A stretch of 64,000 bases of DNA. Origin: Podospora bellae-mahoneyi. Its lineage: Eukaryota > Ascomycota > Sordariomycetes > Sordariales > Podosporaceae. A model generated the notes under the pieces. It was not told the DNA's origin and did no database searches. It saw nothing but the letters and a program-made list of their open reading frames with translations. Made by a program: the position numbers and the translations under genes. Shown here piece by piece: positions 33,394 to 45,220 of this stretch (its first letter is position 1; every line of letters starts with the position of its first letter). The DNA lies in assembly GCF_035222275.1 (NCBI RefSeq), contig NC_085885.1:1240001-1304000 (forward strand), written 5' to 3'.

Positions 33394-34770
33394 CTTCCGG
33401 GTCGGCGGCGACGGCGGGACAAGCGGTGGATCCCGATCACTTGTATGATTGCGGTGCTTGACTTGCGGGTGCCCCGCGATGGCCGGGGCGGTGGGGAAAA
33501 TCGGAGCGCGGTGTGTCAGAAATGAACCCGACGATTCTGCGAGTGAGTGCCGAGTGATTTGAAAGCACCAGGCCACCCGCTGCCGCTGCGGGGAAAGGTA
33601 AGGGGCGTTCCGAGCTAGAGACGCGGGGGTCACCCAGCTTTTTTTTTCACGGCCCACTCTGGAGGTTGAAGCTCCAGCTCAAGATTCGGCTTTTCAACGC
33701 TCACCTCTCACCCGCTGGGTCGTAATGTCAGGAGGGGAATATCTGGGTTCGAACAGCCGGAAAACAGCAACGGCAGGGTGTTAGTCACGGCCAGTCATGT
33801 GGTGGGTGGTCAGGAGACGCCCGTTGTTGTGTAAGCCTTGTCTTGGGCCACGGGTGGGATGCGGCAATAGCTAGCGTTGACACTGGGTTGACGGCAAGGC
33901 TACCGGCAAAACGTTGTTTGGGATTCCTGAATGATGCAGGAAAAGTGGAGGAATTCAGAGACAGAAAGGAATGGCGAGAATTGAGGGAAGCATGAGCATA
34001 TCAAAGACGCACGCGACGAAATAAACGAGCGAGGTTGTCTGATAGGCCAACGCAGTCTATTGGCATGGGTGGCAACCGTCTGCTGGTCGACCTTATTCAA
34101 GACCGAGAGAATCATAGCTGCTGGACATTGAGAAAGAAAGATCCGACTGCAGCATGCGGTGTTTGGTCGAGATAAGTTACCGCTGCTGGCCAGATCGCCG
34201 CAAGATAAGGCTGTTTCGTGATGGGTGGTCAAGGTGAGCTGCCATTCGGTCTGGGACGACCCGAAAGGTGGGATGGTGTGTTCCCGTTCCCTACGAGGTG
34301 TGAACAGCGAGCGAGACATTAAAAGACCCTGGGAGGCCGGGTTTTCAGCCGGGTTACCCGTCCAGCGTGGCCCTGGCTAAATTTCCTTACCTAACAGAAT
34401 CGCACTGAGCAGGTTTCGTAAACAAGTCAGTCTGGTTTTGAAGTTTACTGACAGCTTCCACCAGGTCTCATGGCCTCATGGCATTCTGCTCAACATGATC
34501 AAAATGATATGGGCTTGATAAGATGCCTGGCTCGGCAGTTCAAGTTGATTCGCTACCTGGTCCCGGGAATGCCAAGAGCGAAGGATCATCACCAAGAAAG
34601 GCTTGGCTTGCGGGTCTAGACCAGAGTGTGGGGGTAACCCCGGATTCTGAATACGGGTTATCTATTGGTTGCCCGGATAGCTGCATAACATGTCGACGAC
34701 GACATCCATGGTGAAGCCTTCAATTTACACTCTTTTATGAAGACATTATTTCGAACCTGCAGCCTGTACT
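33394..34770. other. Long spacer upstream of the Zn(II)2Cys6 gene
   Basis: About 1.4 kb holding the factor's promoter and perhaps a long leader, then the PPR gene's 3' flank. A 139-codon minus-strand frame at 33900-34319 has no recognised family. Long 5' regions are common for fungal regulators. Confidence 0.45.
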
Positions 34771-36801
34771 CTAAGACTTGCCTGCGGGTGCTAGTAACAA
34801 AATCCTCTCCGGCTTCGGAATTGTGCTCAACTTCCTCATGTCGGTCTCATCCACCTGGATCCCCTTCTCCCTAGCCAAGTCAATGACGGCCCAGATTCTG
34901 GAATCCTTCTCCCAGTAGCACCGATCCAGCAACGCCATCAGCGTATCTTCCGTGGGGTACTTGGCGACTCTTTGGACCAAATGCTCCCCCATATCCCACA
35001 ACCGCGCAAACGCCAGGTCAAGGTCCCCCTCCCTGTCAGCCGCAAGATTGCGCACCGTATCATTAAGGGCCACCAACGGCTTCCCCACCGTCATCGTTGG
35101 GCCGATCCGCGGATAGGCCCGAGCAATCAGGTTCCAATCTTCCGCCGTCTTGGCCTGTCTACACAGGTATCCCAGCCCCCAATCACTCCCCTCCATAAGT
35201 GGCTGCACCCTCTCAAGCGCGTCCACTAACGCCCCCATATCCCCCTGCAAGCCCACAAACTCCAACAGCGCCACCGGCCCCGAAGCTGGCACCTTCCTCC
35301 CCTTCTCCTTCAACTCTTTCAAAATCTCAAACACCCTATTCGCCATCTCCGGCTCCCTCACTAACAACCTCAGTATACTCCTCGACTCCTCCTTCAACCC
35401 GGGGTACGACTCGGCCTTGATGCTTGCCACCTCCAACGCCTCCTCCAACTTCCCCTGATCAGCATAGCAATCCACCAACGCCTCATAATGCAACCCCGTC
35501 ATCTTGATCCCCCTTCCAGCCAACTCCTTAAACGCGCCCGTTGCCAGCCCCTCATCACAATGCCTTGCCCCGGTGTTCAGAGTATTATTCAGCATCCCAT
35601 CACTCGGCACCACAAGCCCATTCTCCACCAACTTCCCCCAGAGGTATTTCGTCCCCTCGAGATAACTCTCCCTCGAACACTCCTCCAACATATAATACCA
35701 CACCTCCATCGGCACCCCGTCCAACCTCCCTTCTTCCCCCCTCCCTTCCTCCCTCCCAGTCTCCAACCCAACCCTCATCATCAAAACCTGAAACGCCTCC
35801 TCCGTATACCCCCTCTTTCCCAGTACATGAACCACAGTATCCCACCCCGTCCCACTCATCCACCTCCTTTCCCCCTCCTCTTCCCACCCCACCACCTCCT
35901 CCAACGCCTCCAACGCCAGCTCCTCCTGCCTCTCCCTCAGTAACCCCAAAATAACATCCTCCCTCACCTCCTTGATCAACTCCTCCCCGTAAACAACCCC
36001 TATCCGTCTCAATATCAAGTTCCTAAGCGTGTAATCAGGGTGAATAGCCAGCAATTTAATCGCCGCCCTCCAAAACTCCTTGCTAGGGGCAATACTGGCT
36101 TTGTCCATCTCCTTGAGGATGTCCTCGAGCTCCCAGGCTGAACCCCGTTCTGGATCCCAGTTTGCAACAACCAACGCCCGGTAGAGGAGTTCATTCGGGG
36201 GTTGGTGACGGTCGGTGACGAGGTAGTGGACTAGTGATCGGATTTTGAGACCCGTGAATCGTTTGGAGTGTTTGGAGTGGGAAGTCAACAGGCGGGTGAG
36301 GGTGAGGAGGAGGGTGGGGGTTGACAAGGAGGCAAGGAGAGATGGGGGGATGGTGTTGTCGGGGAGGGTGAGGATGTCAAGGGAGGGGGTGGTGATTGCT
36401 GGGGTTTCTGGTTGGTCGGTAGTGGCTGTTGTTGTAGTAGTAGAAGTAGTAGTAGTAGTTGGTAAAGATGAGACCTCATGCTGATATTGCTCCTTCAGCA
36501 GCTTCCGGTTGGCTTTTTCATGTTGCCATAACCTCTGGTTTTTCCCTGGTCGAGTCTTTTTCGATCTTTGGGCGAGCTGAGAGCCATCTTCAATAACAGG
36601 ATGTTGCTGTTGTGGTAGCGTCAAGTTTGAAGTAAGCAGTCCAGTGCTGGAACCATCTTCTTCATGAGCAGCAGCCGCGGTAGAAGTGAGCCTGCGCAGT
36701 ACTAACGGCCTCAGCCTCGACGTCTTTTGAAAAAGTGCCGCATCGATTGACGGGCAGAGACACCTCCAAAGGCCATCGACCACTTGGCGGGGAGCTGCCA
36801 T
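34771..36801 (-). CDS. Mitochondrial PPR-type protein
   Basis: Single exon of 676 residues. The N-terminus is basic and hydrophobic with no early acids (LWRCLCPSIDAALFQKTSRLRPLVLRRLTS), a good mitochondrial presequence. The rest is all-helical, with segments such as LHYEALVDCYADQGKLEEALEVA and WDTVVHVLGKRGYTEEAFQVLMM that match the 35-residue pentatricopeptide repeat. PPR proteins bind organelle RNA; in fungi they act in mitochondrial translation, RNA processing or, as CIA84, in complex I assembly. Which of these applies cannot be told. A Thr/Ser run near residues 115-130 is coded by a trinucleotide repeat (36423-36460). Confidence 0.85.
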   Translation of the reverse strand: MAAPRQVVDGLWRCLCPSIDAALFQKTSRLRPLVLRRLTSTAAAAHEEDGSSTGLLTSNLTLPQQQHPVIEDGSQLAQRSKKTRPGKNQRLWQHEKANRKLLKEQYQHEVSSLPTTTTTSTTTTTATTDQPETPAITTPSLDILTLPDNTIPPSLLASLSTPTLLLTLTRLLTSHSKHSKRFTGLKIRSLVHYLVTDRHQPPNELLYRALVVANWDPERGSAWELEDILKEMDKASIAPSKEFWRAAIKLLAIHPDYTLRNLILRRIGVVYGEELIKEVREDVILGLLRERQEELALEALEEVVGWEEEGERRWMSGTGWDTVVHVLGKRGYTEEAFQVLMMRVGLETGREEGRGEEGRLDGVPMEVWYYMLEECSRESYLEGTKYLWGKLVENGLVVPSDGMLNNTLNTGARHCDEGLATGAFKELAGRGIKMTGLHYEALVDCYADQGKLEEALEVASIKAESYPGLKEESRSILRLLVREPEMANRVFEILKELKEKGRKVPASGPVALLEFVGLQGDMGALVDALERVQPLMEGSDWGLGYLCRQAKTAEDWNLIARAYPRIGPTMTVGKPLVALNDTVRNLAADREGDLDLAFARLWDMGEHLVQRVAKYPTEDTLMALLDRCYWEKDSRIWAVIDLAREKGIQVDETDMRKLSTIPKPERILLLAPAGKS

Positions 36802-37319
36802 GTTAAGATGGTCGTGAAATCAAGCTTCTTGGTGGTGGTGGTGACCGTTGATCAGGGTTGAGAGCTCAACTAAACTTTTTGGAGGGGCCAGTGCCAAGAC
36901 TTGAAGTCAAGGTACGTACCTTCTCACTCAGACGCCAGATCACGTGGGTCCCTCTGTTCATGTGACAGGCTCTTGTCCAACATGAAAGCTGGCTGTTTAT
37001 TTTCTTATTTTTTTCTGTTATTATAGTTGGTACTCCAGGCCAGTGAGACAAGCCAAATCAACGCATGCTATGCCGCAACAAAGGTATGCTGTTTTTCACA
37101 CCAGCTAAAAGCAACCCTGCCTTCCAGCTCAACACATGACCGGGTATCTTCTTTTGGCTGTTAGAACCTCCGCCTGTCCCCCAGGCTCGGCAGCCCCAGA
37201 AGAGCACTGGGAATAGCCTGAACGGCAGGCGATAAATCCCTGCCTTTCCTCGCCTTGAACCGCCGTAGTAGCATATGAGCCTCCCCATCAAACACATCAC
37301 TCTGGAAACAACTCCACCC
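36802..37319. other. Spacer between the PPR and LSm4 genes
   Basis: A 518-base spacer with the PPR gene promoter and the LSm4 3' flank. No gene seen. Confidence 0.4.
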
Positions 37320-37912
37320 TCACGCACCCCTATTCCCACCTCTCCCACCCCTCCCACCTCTCCCTCTCCCACCCCTCCCTCTATCACCCCCACCCCTCCC
37401 ACCATAATCCCCTCTCTGATGTCCTCCCCGTCCCCCTCTATACCCACCCCCACCCGACTGCTGCTGCTCCTTGACAATATCGATAATCTCGTCCGGAACT
37501 CGTAGGTATTTAATCTGTCATTCCCATCATTAGCCCCCATCCCCATCCCCATCCCCATCCCCTCCCCCCCCAGGGCTCCTACTCACATTATTCCCCTTGA
37601 CATAAACCTCCGGCAACCTCACAAACTTATCCCCCTCCTATTCAACCCGTCAGCATTTCATTCATTCCCCTCCCCACCAGCGAATTTAGAGCGCAAAACC
37701 CACAGGACTAGTCTGCACCACCTCCCTCAACGTCAAATTCATCCAAGTATCGCACAGCACCAAATGCCCATTCAGCGTCTCCCCGTTCTTGAGCTCGACC
37801 AGCATCGGGTGGCCCTGCGCCGCGTTAAGGAGACCAAGAGGCAACTGCAACGCCCCCCCCAATCAAAATCAGCAAAATACCCTTTTCCCCAATCCCCCTC
37901 TTGACGTACCAT
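37320..37912 (-). CDS. lsm4: LSm4, Sm-like RNA-binding protein
   Basis: Four coding exons: 37912-37910 (the ATG alone), 37844-37704, about 37637-37586 and 37514-37320; about 129 residues. LSm4 is part of the LSm1-7 ring for mRNA decay and the LSm2-8 ring on U6 snRNA. The protein reads [20 protein letters not shown], then [18 protein letters not shown] (Sm1), then [19 protein letters not shown] (Sm2), and ends in an Arg-Gly tail (GGRGG and GRGGRG units), a known feature of LSm4. Introns start GTACGT, GTGGGT and GTGAGT and end TTGCAG, GAATAG and GACAG. No single frame shows the gene, because exons are short. Exon 3 boundaries may be off by one base. Confidence 0.9.
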
Positions 37913-38481
37913 CTTTGCTCGGCTATTCTCTCTCCCCTTTTCCTTCTAAAACCCAACCTTTCGCCGCGCGTAGAAATCGTTTTCAATCGAAAAGAAAGAT
38001 ATTCGATTGTCCGGCGTGTCGTGTGGCGGCAAGTGGTGGGTAATTCGTCGTTTCGTTAGGTAAGGTAGGTAAACAAACTCGCAATGAATAGGTGGTTGGC
38101 AGACATCAGACAACCAAGCGCCGCCCAAGAAACATGACTTCAGCGCGTCTCCCTTCCCTAACCCCCCCAGCCTTGCGGGGACACTGTAGTGGGGGACCTG
38201 AACCGTGCACAGCCGACAATTACCCGACTAAATTCCCCTCTAGCGCGCGACCGTTGTGGGGACCTAAACTTTGATGAGACGACATGGCACGAAAAAAAAG
38301 TCCCAGAATGGGAGTCAATAACCATGTGAGGGATGCACTTCCATGAGGGAAACGAAAAACACTGCGAGTCTAGTGACATTGAAAGCACTCTGATATCAAA
38401 AACTCAACAGCTGAAGTTTTCTGTGGACTTAGAATCAAAAGTAAAGCAGAATCATTTGCTGAACCAGCAAAAGAGTAGGTT
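37913..38481. other. Spacer between LSm4 and the tRNA gene
   Basis: A 569-base spacer with the LSm4 promoter and the 3' flank of the tRNA gene. No protein gene. Confidence 0.4.
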
Positions 38482-38566
38482 TGGACGAGCTGGGAATCGA
38501 ACCCAGGACCTTTCGCATACAGGCAAGTATGCTAAGCGAACGCTCTACCAACTGAGCCACACGCCC
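38482..38566 (-). tRNA. tRNA-Ala (AGC) with intron
   Basis: On the minus strand the sequence starts GGGCGTGTGGCTCAGTTGG (acceptor strand, D arm), has an anticodon stem TTCGC/GCGAA closing the loop TTAGCAT with anticodon AGC, and a T arm CTGGGTTCGATTCCCAG, ending CTCGTCC plus A. A 12-base intron (TACTTGCCTGTA) sits one base after the anticodon, the standard place for nuclear tRNA introns. The mature RNA is about 73 bases before CCA addition. One acceptor position looks like a U-U mismatch. Confidence 0.92.
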
Positions 38567-38950
38567 CTGGTTGTTTGATGGAGGTTGCACCCAGAAGCAG
38601 CTCTTATCATCGAGATCATTCCCTTGACAGCGCACATCTCACTCTAGCAAGGGACTCTCAACCACAGTATGATGTTCAAGATAAACCCATCTGATATCTC
38701 TGTAACCTGACAAAAACAACCCAACCATTTGGATGATGAATCCGAGATAGACTATACCCCCCCCCTTTGCGCAACGCAACAAAAACCAAGAGACCACACC
38801 AACCCCAACAACATCCGTTACAGTAATCCATTCCGTCATGCGTTCCCAAATCTTTTGACACGTTACCCACCACAGCCTGAGAGACCAGCAAACACGCCCG
38901 TTTTAGCTTCTTTCCACATTGTTCATTCTGCCAGCAGGTTCGTCATGGCG
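38567..38950. other. Spacer upstream of the tRNA gene
   Basis: A 384-base spacer with the 3' flank of the BAR-protein gene. No gene seen. Confidence 0.4.
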
Positions 38951-40332
38951 TTAAATGGCGCTCTCTCGGCTCTTGCGGTAACTCGCCTGCGGAGCAGCTG
39001 GAGTTAGTATACCGCACTTCTTCTCTCTCTCTACTGGAAAGAATAAGCCGAAGCACGACTTGCCTCCTGTTCAACTTGCAGACCGTCAATGACAGGGGCA
39101 AGTTCACTGAGAATCTCGTGGGCCTTCTTGTGGAACTCAATCTGAGCAGCAAGGAGCTCGGCCAGGTTGCGCAGGGGTTCGGGAGTATCGACAACCTATT
39201 TGTGGGTTAGGGCAATCAGCGCTTCGATCCTCGGCCTCTATGGGTGACAAGAATACTCACGTTCTTCATGACACCAACAGCCTCCTCGGTCTGTGTGACA
39301 AACTCATCCTCAGCCTTCTCAATTTCCTCTTGGGCCTCAGGGCTGAGCTCCTGCTCGTCGTGCCGGCCACTAGGGGCCGCTCCACCAAGCTTCCAGGTGG
39401 TGCCCTTGACACGGGCCTTGACAGCATCCAAAGTCAACCTGGCCTTCTCGACCGCCTTGCGCGCGCGGGTAGCAAAGGTGATGTTGGTGTTCAGGGTGGT
39501 GTTCCACCCAGCCAAGAAGCGGCTTTGAACCTGGGCGTCCTGGGCGAGGCGGGCCTCTCCAACACGCTCCATGGCGAGCGCATACTTCTCGAGCGCAGTA
39601 GCAAGAGGATCCTCACCGGAGGAGGTGTGTTGCTGGTGGAGAGCCTGGGAGCTGGCCAACGAAGCGCGGGCGATAGCATGATGGAAGGTCTTGGGTTGAG
39701 GCTTAGCCGAAGGAGGGGCGGTCAGGGCAGCCTGGGCTTCGGCGGGAGAGGTGGCGCTCGACAACAGAGTAACCTTCTCGGAGACGGTGCGACCAAGGTC
39801 CTGGAAGGTCTCCTTGATATTAGGGGGGTAGTCGTAGGCCTCGTTGGAGTATTGGGAGCTATCCAATGATGGAGGGGTCAGATGGTGCCACCGAAACAAC
39901 GAGCTCCGAGCTCAGAGAGCATCCATGTCACAAACTTACGTCACAGCCAGCATCTTCTGGTGGACAGCCTTGAGCGCATCCACGCGCTTCTCAAGGTCGA
40001 TGTAGTCGGGTGGGAGTTCGGTCTGCAAAGCCAACATGGTCAACCACTTGTTCTCCCTTGTCGCCAAGCAAGCCCAACGCCGCCAGGAAGCTATCAATGC
40101 GCACCTTGTCCTCAGCCTGGCCCAGCTGCTCCTTGGTGTACTGGAAGGTGCGCGAGGCAAAGGGGGTGATCTGACCACCCAAAGAGCTGTAGAAATGCCA
40201 TTGTCAGCGGTTCGCTGTTCGAATTTCCATTGTTCTGGCGGTCCGAGCTCGAGGTTTATCAAACAATCCAGGGCGTCGAGAGAGGGGTTGTCCGTACGTG
40301 AGACTCTTCTGGAAACCCTTGAAAGCGTCCAT
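38951..40332 (-). CDS. BAR-domain protein, Gvp36-like
   Basis: Six exons: 40332-40298, 40186-40105, 40022-39940, 39858-39261, 39195-39064 and 38986-38951; 321 residues. It starts MDAFKGFQKSLTSLGGQITP and continues as a helical BAR fold: PPDYIDLEKRVDALKAVHQKMLAVT, DLGRTVSEKVTLLSS, ATALEKYALAMERVGEARLAQD, then LRNLAELLAAQIEFHKKAHEIL. Proteins of this type, including yeast Gvp36, bend membranes in Golgi and vacuole traffic. The last intron begins GCAAGT, a GC-AG intron with a TACTAAC branch site, and joins GLQVEQE to ASYRKSRESAI; no GT donor gives this end. All phases agree. Confidence 0.9.
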
Positions 40333-40885
40333 CTTGTCGGGTTTTGGGGTGCGGTATTGCAGTGTTCAGGGGACGTGCTTCTCGACGGCGGACTCAACGG
40401 GCGGTGACCGTAGCTTTGCGAAAAGGAGGATGCGAGGTTGACGTTGACACCGAAGCTTTGTGTCAAGTGGGCGTTGTTTAGGGGACAAGGCGCCGATCCC
40501 TAGCTGCTGACGCCCCGCTAAACATTCCGCGTTGCAGCTGTCAACCCTGAATTTCATTGGCCGCGTCATGCTCCGTGCGTCGCAGCCGTGATTCTTTCAG
40601 GCAGCCAAGCATAAGGTCCAAGCATGTGCTTCACCTTTTATCTTGGTGTAACCTCAAGCATCATCATGAGCATAAAAGGTCGCCCTATGATCCATGATGG
40701 CTCAACAACAAACAGTCGATATATATGTATATAAATGACAAGTGATTTGTGTATCCTCGGCAGCATGAAGTCCATGGTAAATACTTTCCACTTGAAACAT
40801 CGGCATCGATATACTCGAAATGCAGTTGTTGAAGTATGGTATGCTAGATAAGTTCTTATCATTCTCCATATGTAACCGTCACCTT
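40333..40885. promoter_or_regulatory. Spacer between the BAR and NAGS genes
   Basis: A 553-base spacer with the BAR gene promoter and the 3' end of the N-acetylglutamate synthase gene. No gene seen. Confidence 0.4.
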
Positions 40886-42993
40886 TCAATCCGCCGCTTT
40901 CGAATCAGCCCAACTCGGCACAACACCCCTACAAACATCCTCATAGTCCTCCATGACCTGATCCTTCACCGCGGCCTCCGGCGTCGTCCAAAACATCGCC
41001 CAGTTACTCCCGGGCAACTTTCTCACCCCCCTGCTCCTCTCAAAATACCACTTATTCACCGGGTTATCCTTCCTGCTCCTCCAGCACACCCCATTCGGGA
41101 AACAATCCCTCACCATGGCATTGAACACAATATCTGCCACACCTCCCGCCCCTTGACACTTCTTCAGCACGGCAAACTTATCCAGGTAGGGCACTAATCT
41201 ACCCGAGTTGTACGCTGTCTCCTCGTCAAGCCCGAATGGTCGTTCCCAGGTGAGGATCGCACCGCCTTCGTACTCGCCGGCGATGATGATACCTGCGAGG
41301 GAGTCTTGGACTCGGTTGAGGTAGTGCTCTGCGTCTAGCTTGCGGTCGAAGGAGTCGTTGATGAGGTGGATGAGTCGGGGGAGGTCGACGCACGTATCTG
41401 TTAGTTTCAGGCGGGGGGTGCCCGGTTTAGGTGGTTTCCAGGACCGTGTGCGGGTGTCGGGGAAGATGGTAACGGGGAGCCCTTTCTTCGCCAGGGTTGT
41501 GGTGGGCATTCGGGATGACCTTTGGTATGTACCATTTGTCGTTGATTTGATCCGGCCGATGGGTAGAGACGCCGAGTATATCGGCCGGTCGGTGAGAAGG
41601 TTGTGAATGATGGGATTCTGCCATCTTCGTGTTTTGACTTCACCTGCCATAGCCTCCTCGGCGTCTCTTCTGATATCATATGCTGGATTCGACTGTAGGT
41701 TTGCGGCTTCGATTGGGCTGGTTATGACCGCGGAAGCTGTCGAGGGCAGGATTGCTAGTATGTTCTTGACGAGCTCTAGGTTTTCGATGTGTGAAGCTTT
41801 CGGGTTGCCTGAGATACCAGGTATTGGGCTCCCGTTATCCTGTGGTTCCGCTGCACTCAGGGTCGCCTTGATGCTGTTGAACTGTTCTTCGAGATTGATA
41901 AATACCCGCGCGCCATCGCCCAGGTTCCTAGCGGGAATTCCACCAAAGGGGTCGATGATGATCACCCTGTCTACCACAGCGGTCCGGGTTTGATTTTGGC
42001 CAGCATTGACCTGAAGCCCAGCAAAGTATTTGGCCAAAGCAAAGATCACTTCATTTGCGTCAGCCGCCGTGTGCTCTAGAGTCTCTTCGACCACTGCCCG
42101 AGAGGGGACCACTAGGATATGGCCATGCCTGAGCGGCGCGGTGAATGCCTGCCCAAAGCCAACGGAGAGCTTAGTATGACCAAGAGACGAAGCGCTTGGT
42201 GGAGTTGTACTCCGTTTCCAGATGCCTCCATCAACAAGTTCCGCGCCTGGTGTGCCATACTTTTGAATGGCTTTCTGAAGTCGGTCTGTTTGTTGCGTCA
42301 CCACATCTTTCCAATCCAGAACTGAGCTTTTCTCTGTGCTGCATTCGAGAACAACAACACTTCGAAGACCCAGATCTCGCAGCCGGGTGAGCGTCTTAGC
42401 GACGCCACCCAGTAAAGTGTCATCCCACGTCTGAGGCTCGCGAAGCTTCACAATCGCCACACGTGGTACTTCATCGGCCTCTAGAGATTCCACTGGAACG
42501 GAGCCTTGGACGAAAAATGACACATCCTTGGCTTCTGGGATTGCTTTGTCGCTCACAAGGGCGGTAAAAGCTGGTGATTCCTTTGGCACCGCTCTGGCTT
42601 TCGATGACCCATAGGTCTGAAGGTATGCCTTTGCATCCCGCTTGGTCGCCGACGACTCCAGTACTGAAATCAAAAACTCCCTGTCTGACTCTCTCTTCTG
42701 CTTTGCTTCGGCAGCAGAAGGGTGGCTTCGGCTGGGCTTTGCGCCATTCTCAGCCGAGGAGAAGTGACGTCGCTGAGACACTGATATCACCGACGTTATG
42801 GTGGTGTGATTTGGCCGTTGCTGGTCGCGACAGATTGAGGACTAAAAGCGCTCAGATTAATACCAAACTTCAGAATATGACTGATCGGAAAATGTAGCGA
42901 TATATGCGCCAAGATATATCTCACCTGAACTACCGAGGTCGCCTTCTTCCGCGCACCGTTGCTTCTCGTGAGCATAGCTGCGACCAGTGGCAT
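40886..42993 (-). CDS. arg-14: N-acetylglutamate synthase, mitochondrial
   Basis: Exons 42993-42925 and 42841-40886, 674 residues. It makes N-acetylglutamate from acetyl-CoA and glutamate, the first step of arginine synthesis in mitochondria. Recognised from KQKRESDREFLISVLESSATKRDAKAYLQ near the N-terminus, an amino-acid-kinase-like middle (VDRVIIIDPFGGIPA), and the C-terminal acetyltransferase domain with INDSFDRKLDAEHYLNRV and the motif block NPVNKWYFERSRG ... GSNWAMFW. Exon 1 codes MPLVAAMLTRSNGARKKATS, a basic mitochondrial presequence, and is joined in phase 0 by an 83-base intron (GTGAGA...TTTTAG). Symbol follows Neurospora; yeast calls it ARG2. Confidence 0.92.
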
Positions 42994-43886
42994 CGGGCGG
43001 GGTGGTTTGAGTCACAAAAGCTGTGATATAAATTATTTCGAAGAACGTACGGGCGGCCAGAAATGGATAATTCAATCCAGCACGCCCTGCATCCACTTTG
43101 GTGTGGCGAGAATCCCTCGAAAAAGATGAAAGAAAAGGAAAGACGGAAGGGTCCAACCTCGGGACTCCATCTGACCACGCAACGCAGCAAAGCCCCGAAC
43201 ACTAAAACCCCATGTCGGTGAGAATTATCAGATCATCAGATAAGATACCCCGCAAAAAGGGGAAAAGGATGTTCCTTGGCAGGCTCATCAAAGACCCAGA
43301 GCATATCTGGTAGCCGTAACCATGTATTCTAATTTGGCTGGTGTTTCATTCCGATGATTGGGTGTACCTAAAAACCAGCAGCTCAAGAGGAATTACCCCG
43401 CGGTTTGACCAGATCACCAAAACCGTTGCAGTATGACATAATTGACCATTGAGTTTCTTGGAAAGGCTCAATAGAGCTCAGATGAGATGACTTCTCATCA
43501 AAATCAACGAGTTGAGCAAGCCTGGGAAGATTGCAATCAGGTCAAGCCAGACAGACCTCTCAAACATGCAATCGCACCCACTCGCTGATATCCATGAACC
43601 AACAGCCTCTCCCCCATTAGCGAGAATGACATGAGCTTGTCAGATGGAGCATAAAGCCGATTGGACTTCCTGGTCCCGATCGACGGCGGGCCGGTCCTGT
43701 ATCTGACCGGAAACCGGAAGAGGGGCAGATTCCCCACTAACTCTAAGTGGTCCTCATAGCGAAGAGTAGAATTAATATATCTCGGAGCACCTTCAACTCT
43801 AATGTGATATCTTTGCTTCTAACCGGAATTCCCTACAGGCTCGGCAACACATCAAACTCACCTACCAGTACCACATCTATCTCACA
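42994..43886. promoter_or_regulatory. Divergent region between NAGS and dehydrogenase genes
   Basis: An 893-base spacer between divergent starts, holding both promoters. Short ORFs here have no family. I looked for, and did not find, a clear upstream arginine-type attenuator peptide. Confidence 0.4.
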
Positions 43887-44865
43887 ATGACCTCAACAGT
43901 CTTCTGGATCGGCCTAGGAAACATGGGCCGAGTAAGCCTCTCAATCTCCCCCTTACCTTCATATGTATTTCAACTAACACCCCCAGGGCATGGCCAAAAA
44001 CCTCGTTCTCAAAGGCCCCCTAGACAACCAACCCCTCCTGGTCCACAACCGCACCAAACAACGCTCCCTCGACCTCGCCTCCCAACTCCCCCCCGGCAAA
44101 GTCACCATCCTCGACTCCATCTCCTCCGGCATCCGCCAAGCAGACATCATCTTCCTCATCCTCTCCAAAGACTCGGTTGTCGAATCCGCTATCTCCGAAA
44201 TCCTAACCCACGACCTCACCGGCAAGCTGATAATCGACTGCTCAACAATCCACCCCACCACCACAACCCGCATCGCCAACTCCATCACCTCCCGCGGCGC
44301 CCAGTTCCTCGCCGCCCCCGTCTTCGGCGCCCCAGCCATGGCCGACGCGGGACAGCTCATCGGCGTTCTTGCCGGCCCTTCCGCCTCAGTTGACCGTGCC
44401 CGCCCTTACTTCAAGGGCGTGATAGCCAGAGCAGAAATCGACATGTCTGACGAGCCGTACGGGAAAGCCCTTACTCTAAAACTGGTCGGGAATACTTTTG
44501 TCTTCAACATGGTGGAGCAACTTGCCGAGGGGCATGTTCTTGCTGAAAAGTCTGGTTTGGGGACCAAGTATCTGCATCAGTGGGTGGAACAAATGTTTCC
44601 GGGGCCGTATGCGGCGTATTCGACGAGGATGCTGAGCGGGGACTACCATACGAGGGAGGAACCGCTTTTTGCGGTTGATTTGGCGAGGAAGGACGCGGGG
44701 CACGCGTTGAAGCTGGCGGAGGAGGTGGGGGTGAGGATGAGGAATTTGGAGGTGGCGGATGAGCATTTAAAGGAGGTGAAGGAGTATGCTGGGGAGAAGG
44801 GGGATATTGCGGGGATTTATGGGGCTGTGAGGAGGGAGGTGGGGTTGGGGTATGAGAATTCGTGA
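43887..44865 (+). CDS. 3-hydroxyisobutyrate dehydrogenase-like oxidoreductase
   Basis: Exons 43887-43931 and 43987-44865, 307 residues. It belongs to the beta-hydroxyacid dehydrogenases, NAD(P)-dependent enzymes that include 3-hydroxyisobutyrate, tartronate-semialdehyde and GLYR1 types. The nucleotide site GLGNMG is at residues 9-14, the substrate block DCSTIHP and the loop APVFGAPAMADAGQL follow, and the catalytic Lys is at about 180 in LKLVGNTF. The 55-base intron (GTAAGC, ACTAAC, CCCAG) cuts directly after the Rossmann motif. Substrate is not told by sequence; valine breakdown is the default guess. Codon use shifts from C-rich in the first half to G-rich at the end, as in several neighbours. 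Confidence 0.9.
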
Positions 44866-45220
44866 TGGGCTATGTGGGAGTTAAGGGCCACGGTAGTATT
44901 TCACTGTTGGCAAGACGGTGATGAAGTCTGCGTAGAGTGGAGAGGTGCTATATCTTAGAATAGGGAGTGCCCATGGAGAAAGTTGCTCTAATGTTGTCAA
45001 GATGCTCAAAAAGTGTAAAGAATGAACCTGGTTATATCAAGAACTGGTCCCAAATTGTTACTTTGCAAGCGATCATTAAAAGAGACAACAGCTCCTGTGT
45101 CATCCCTCCTCAAGAAAAAGACCGTAGAGTGACGTTCAGACCTACAACAACAAACTCATTGATTCCACAATAGTCCCCTCACTCACTCACTCTAGAATTC
45201 CACCACCCATTCATTATCCC
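44866..45220. other. Convergent spacer
   Basis: A 355-base spacer between the 3' ends of convergent genes; no gene seen. Confidence 0.4.

Noticed and set aside
33900-34319. 139-codon minus-strand ORF
   Set aside because: No family, no splice context, and it lies in the long upstream region of the Zn(II)2Cys6 gene.
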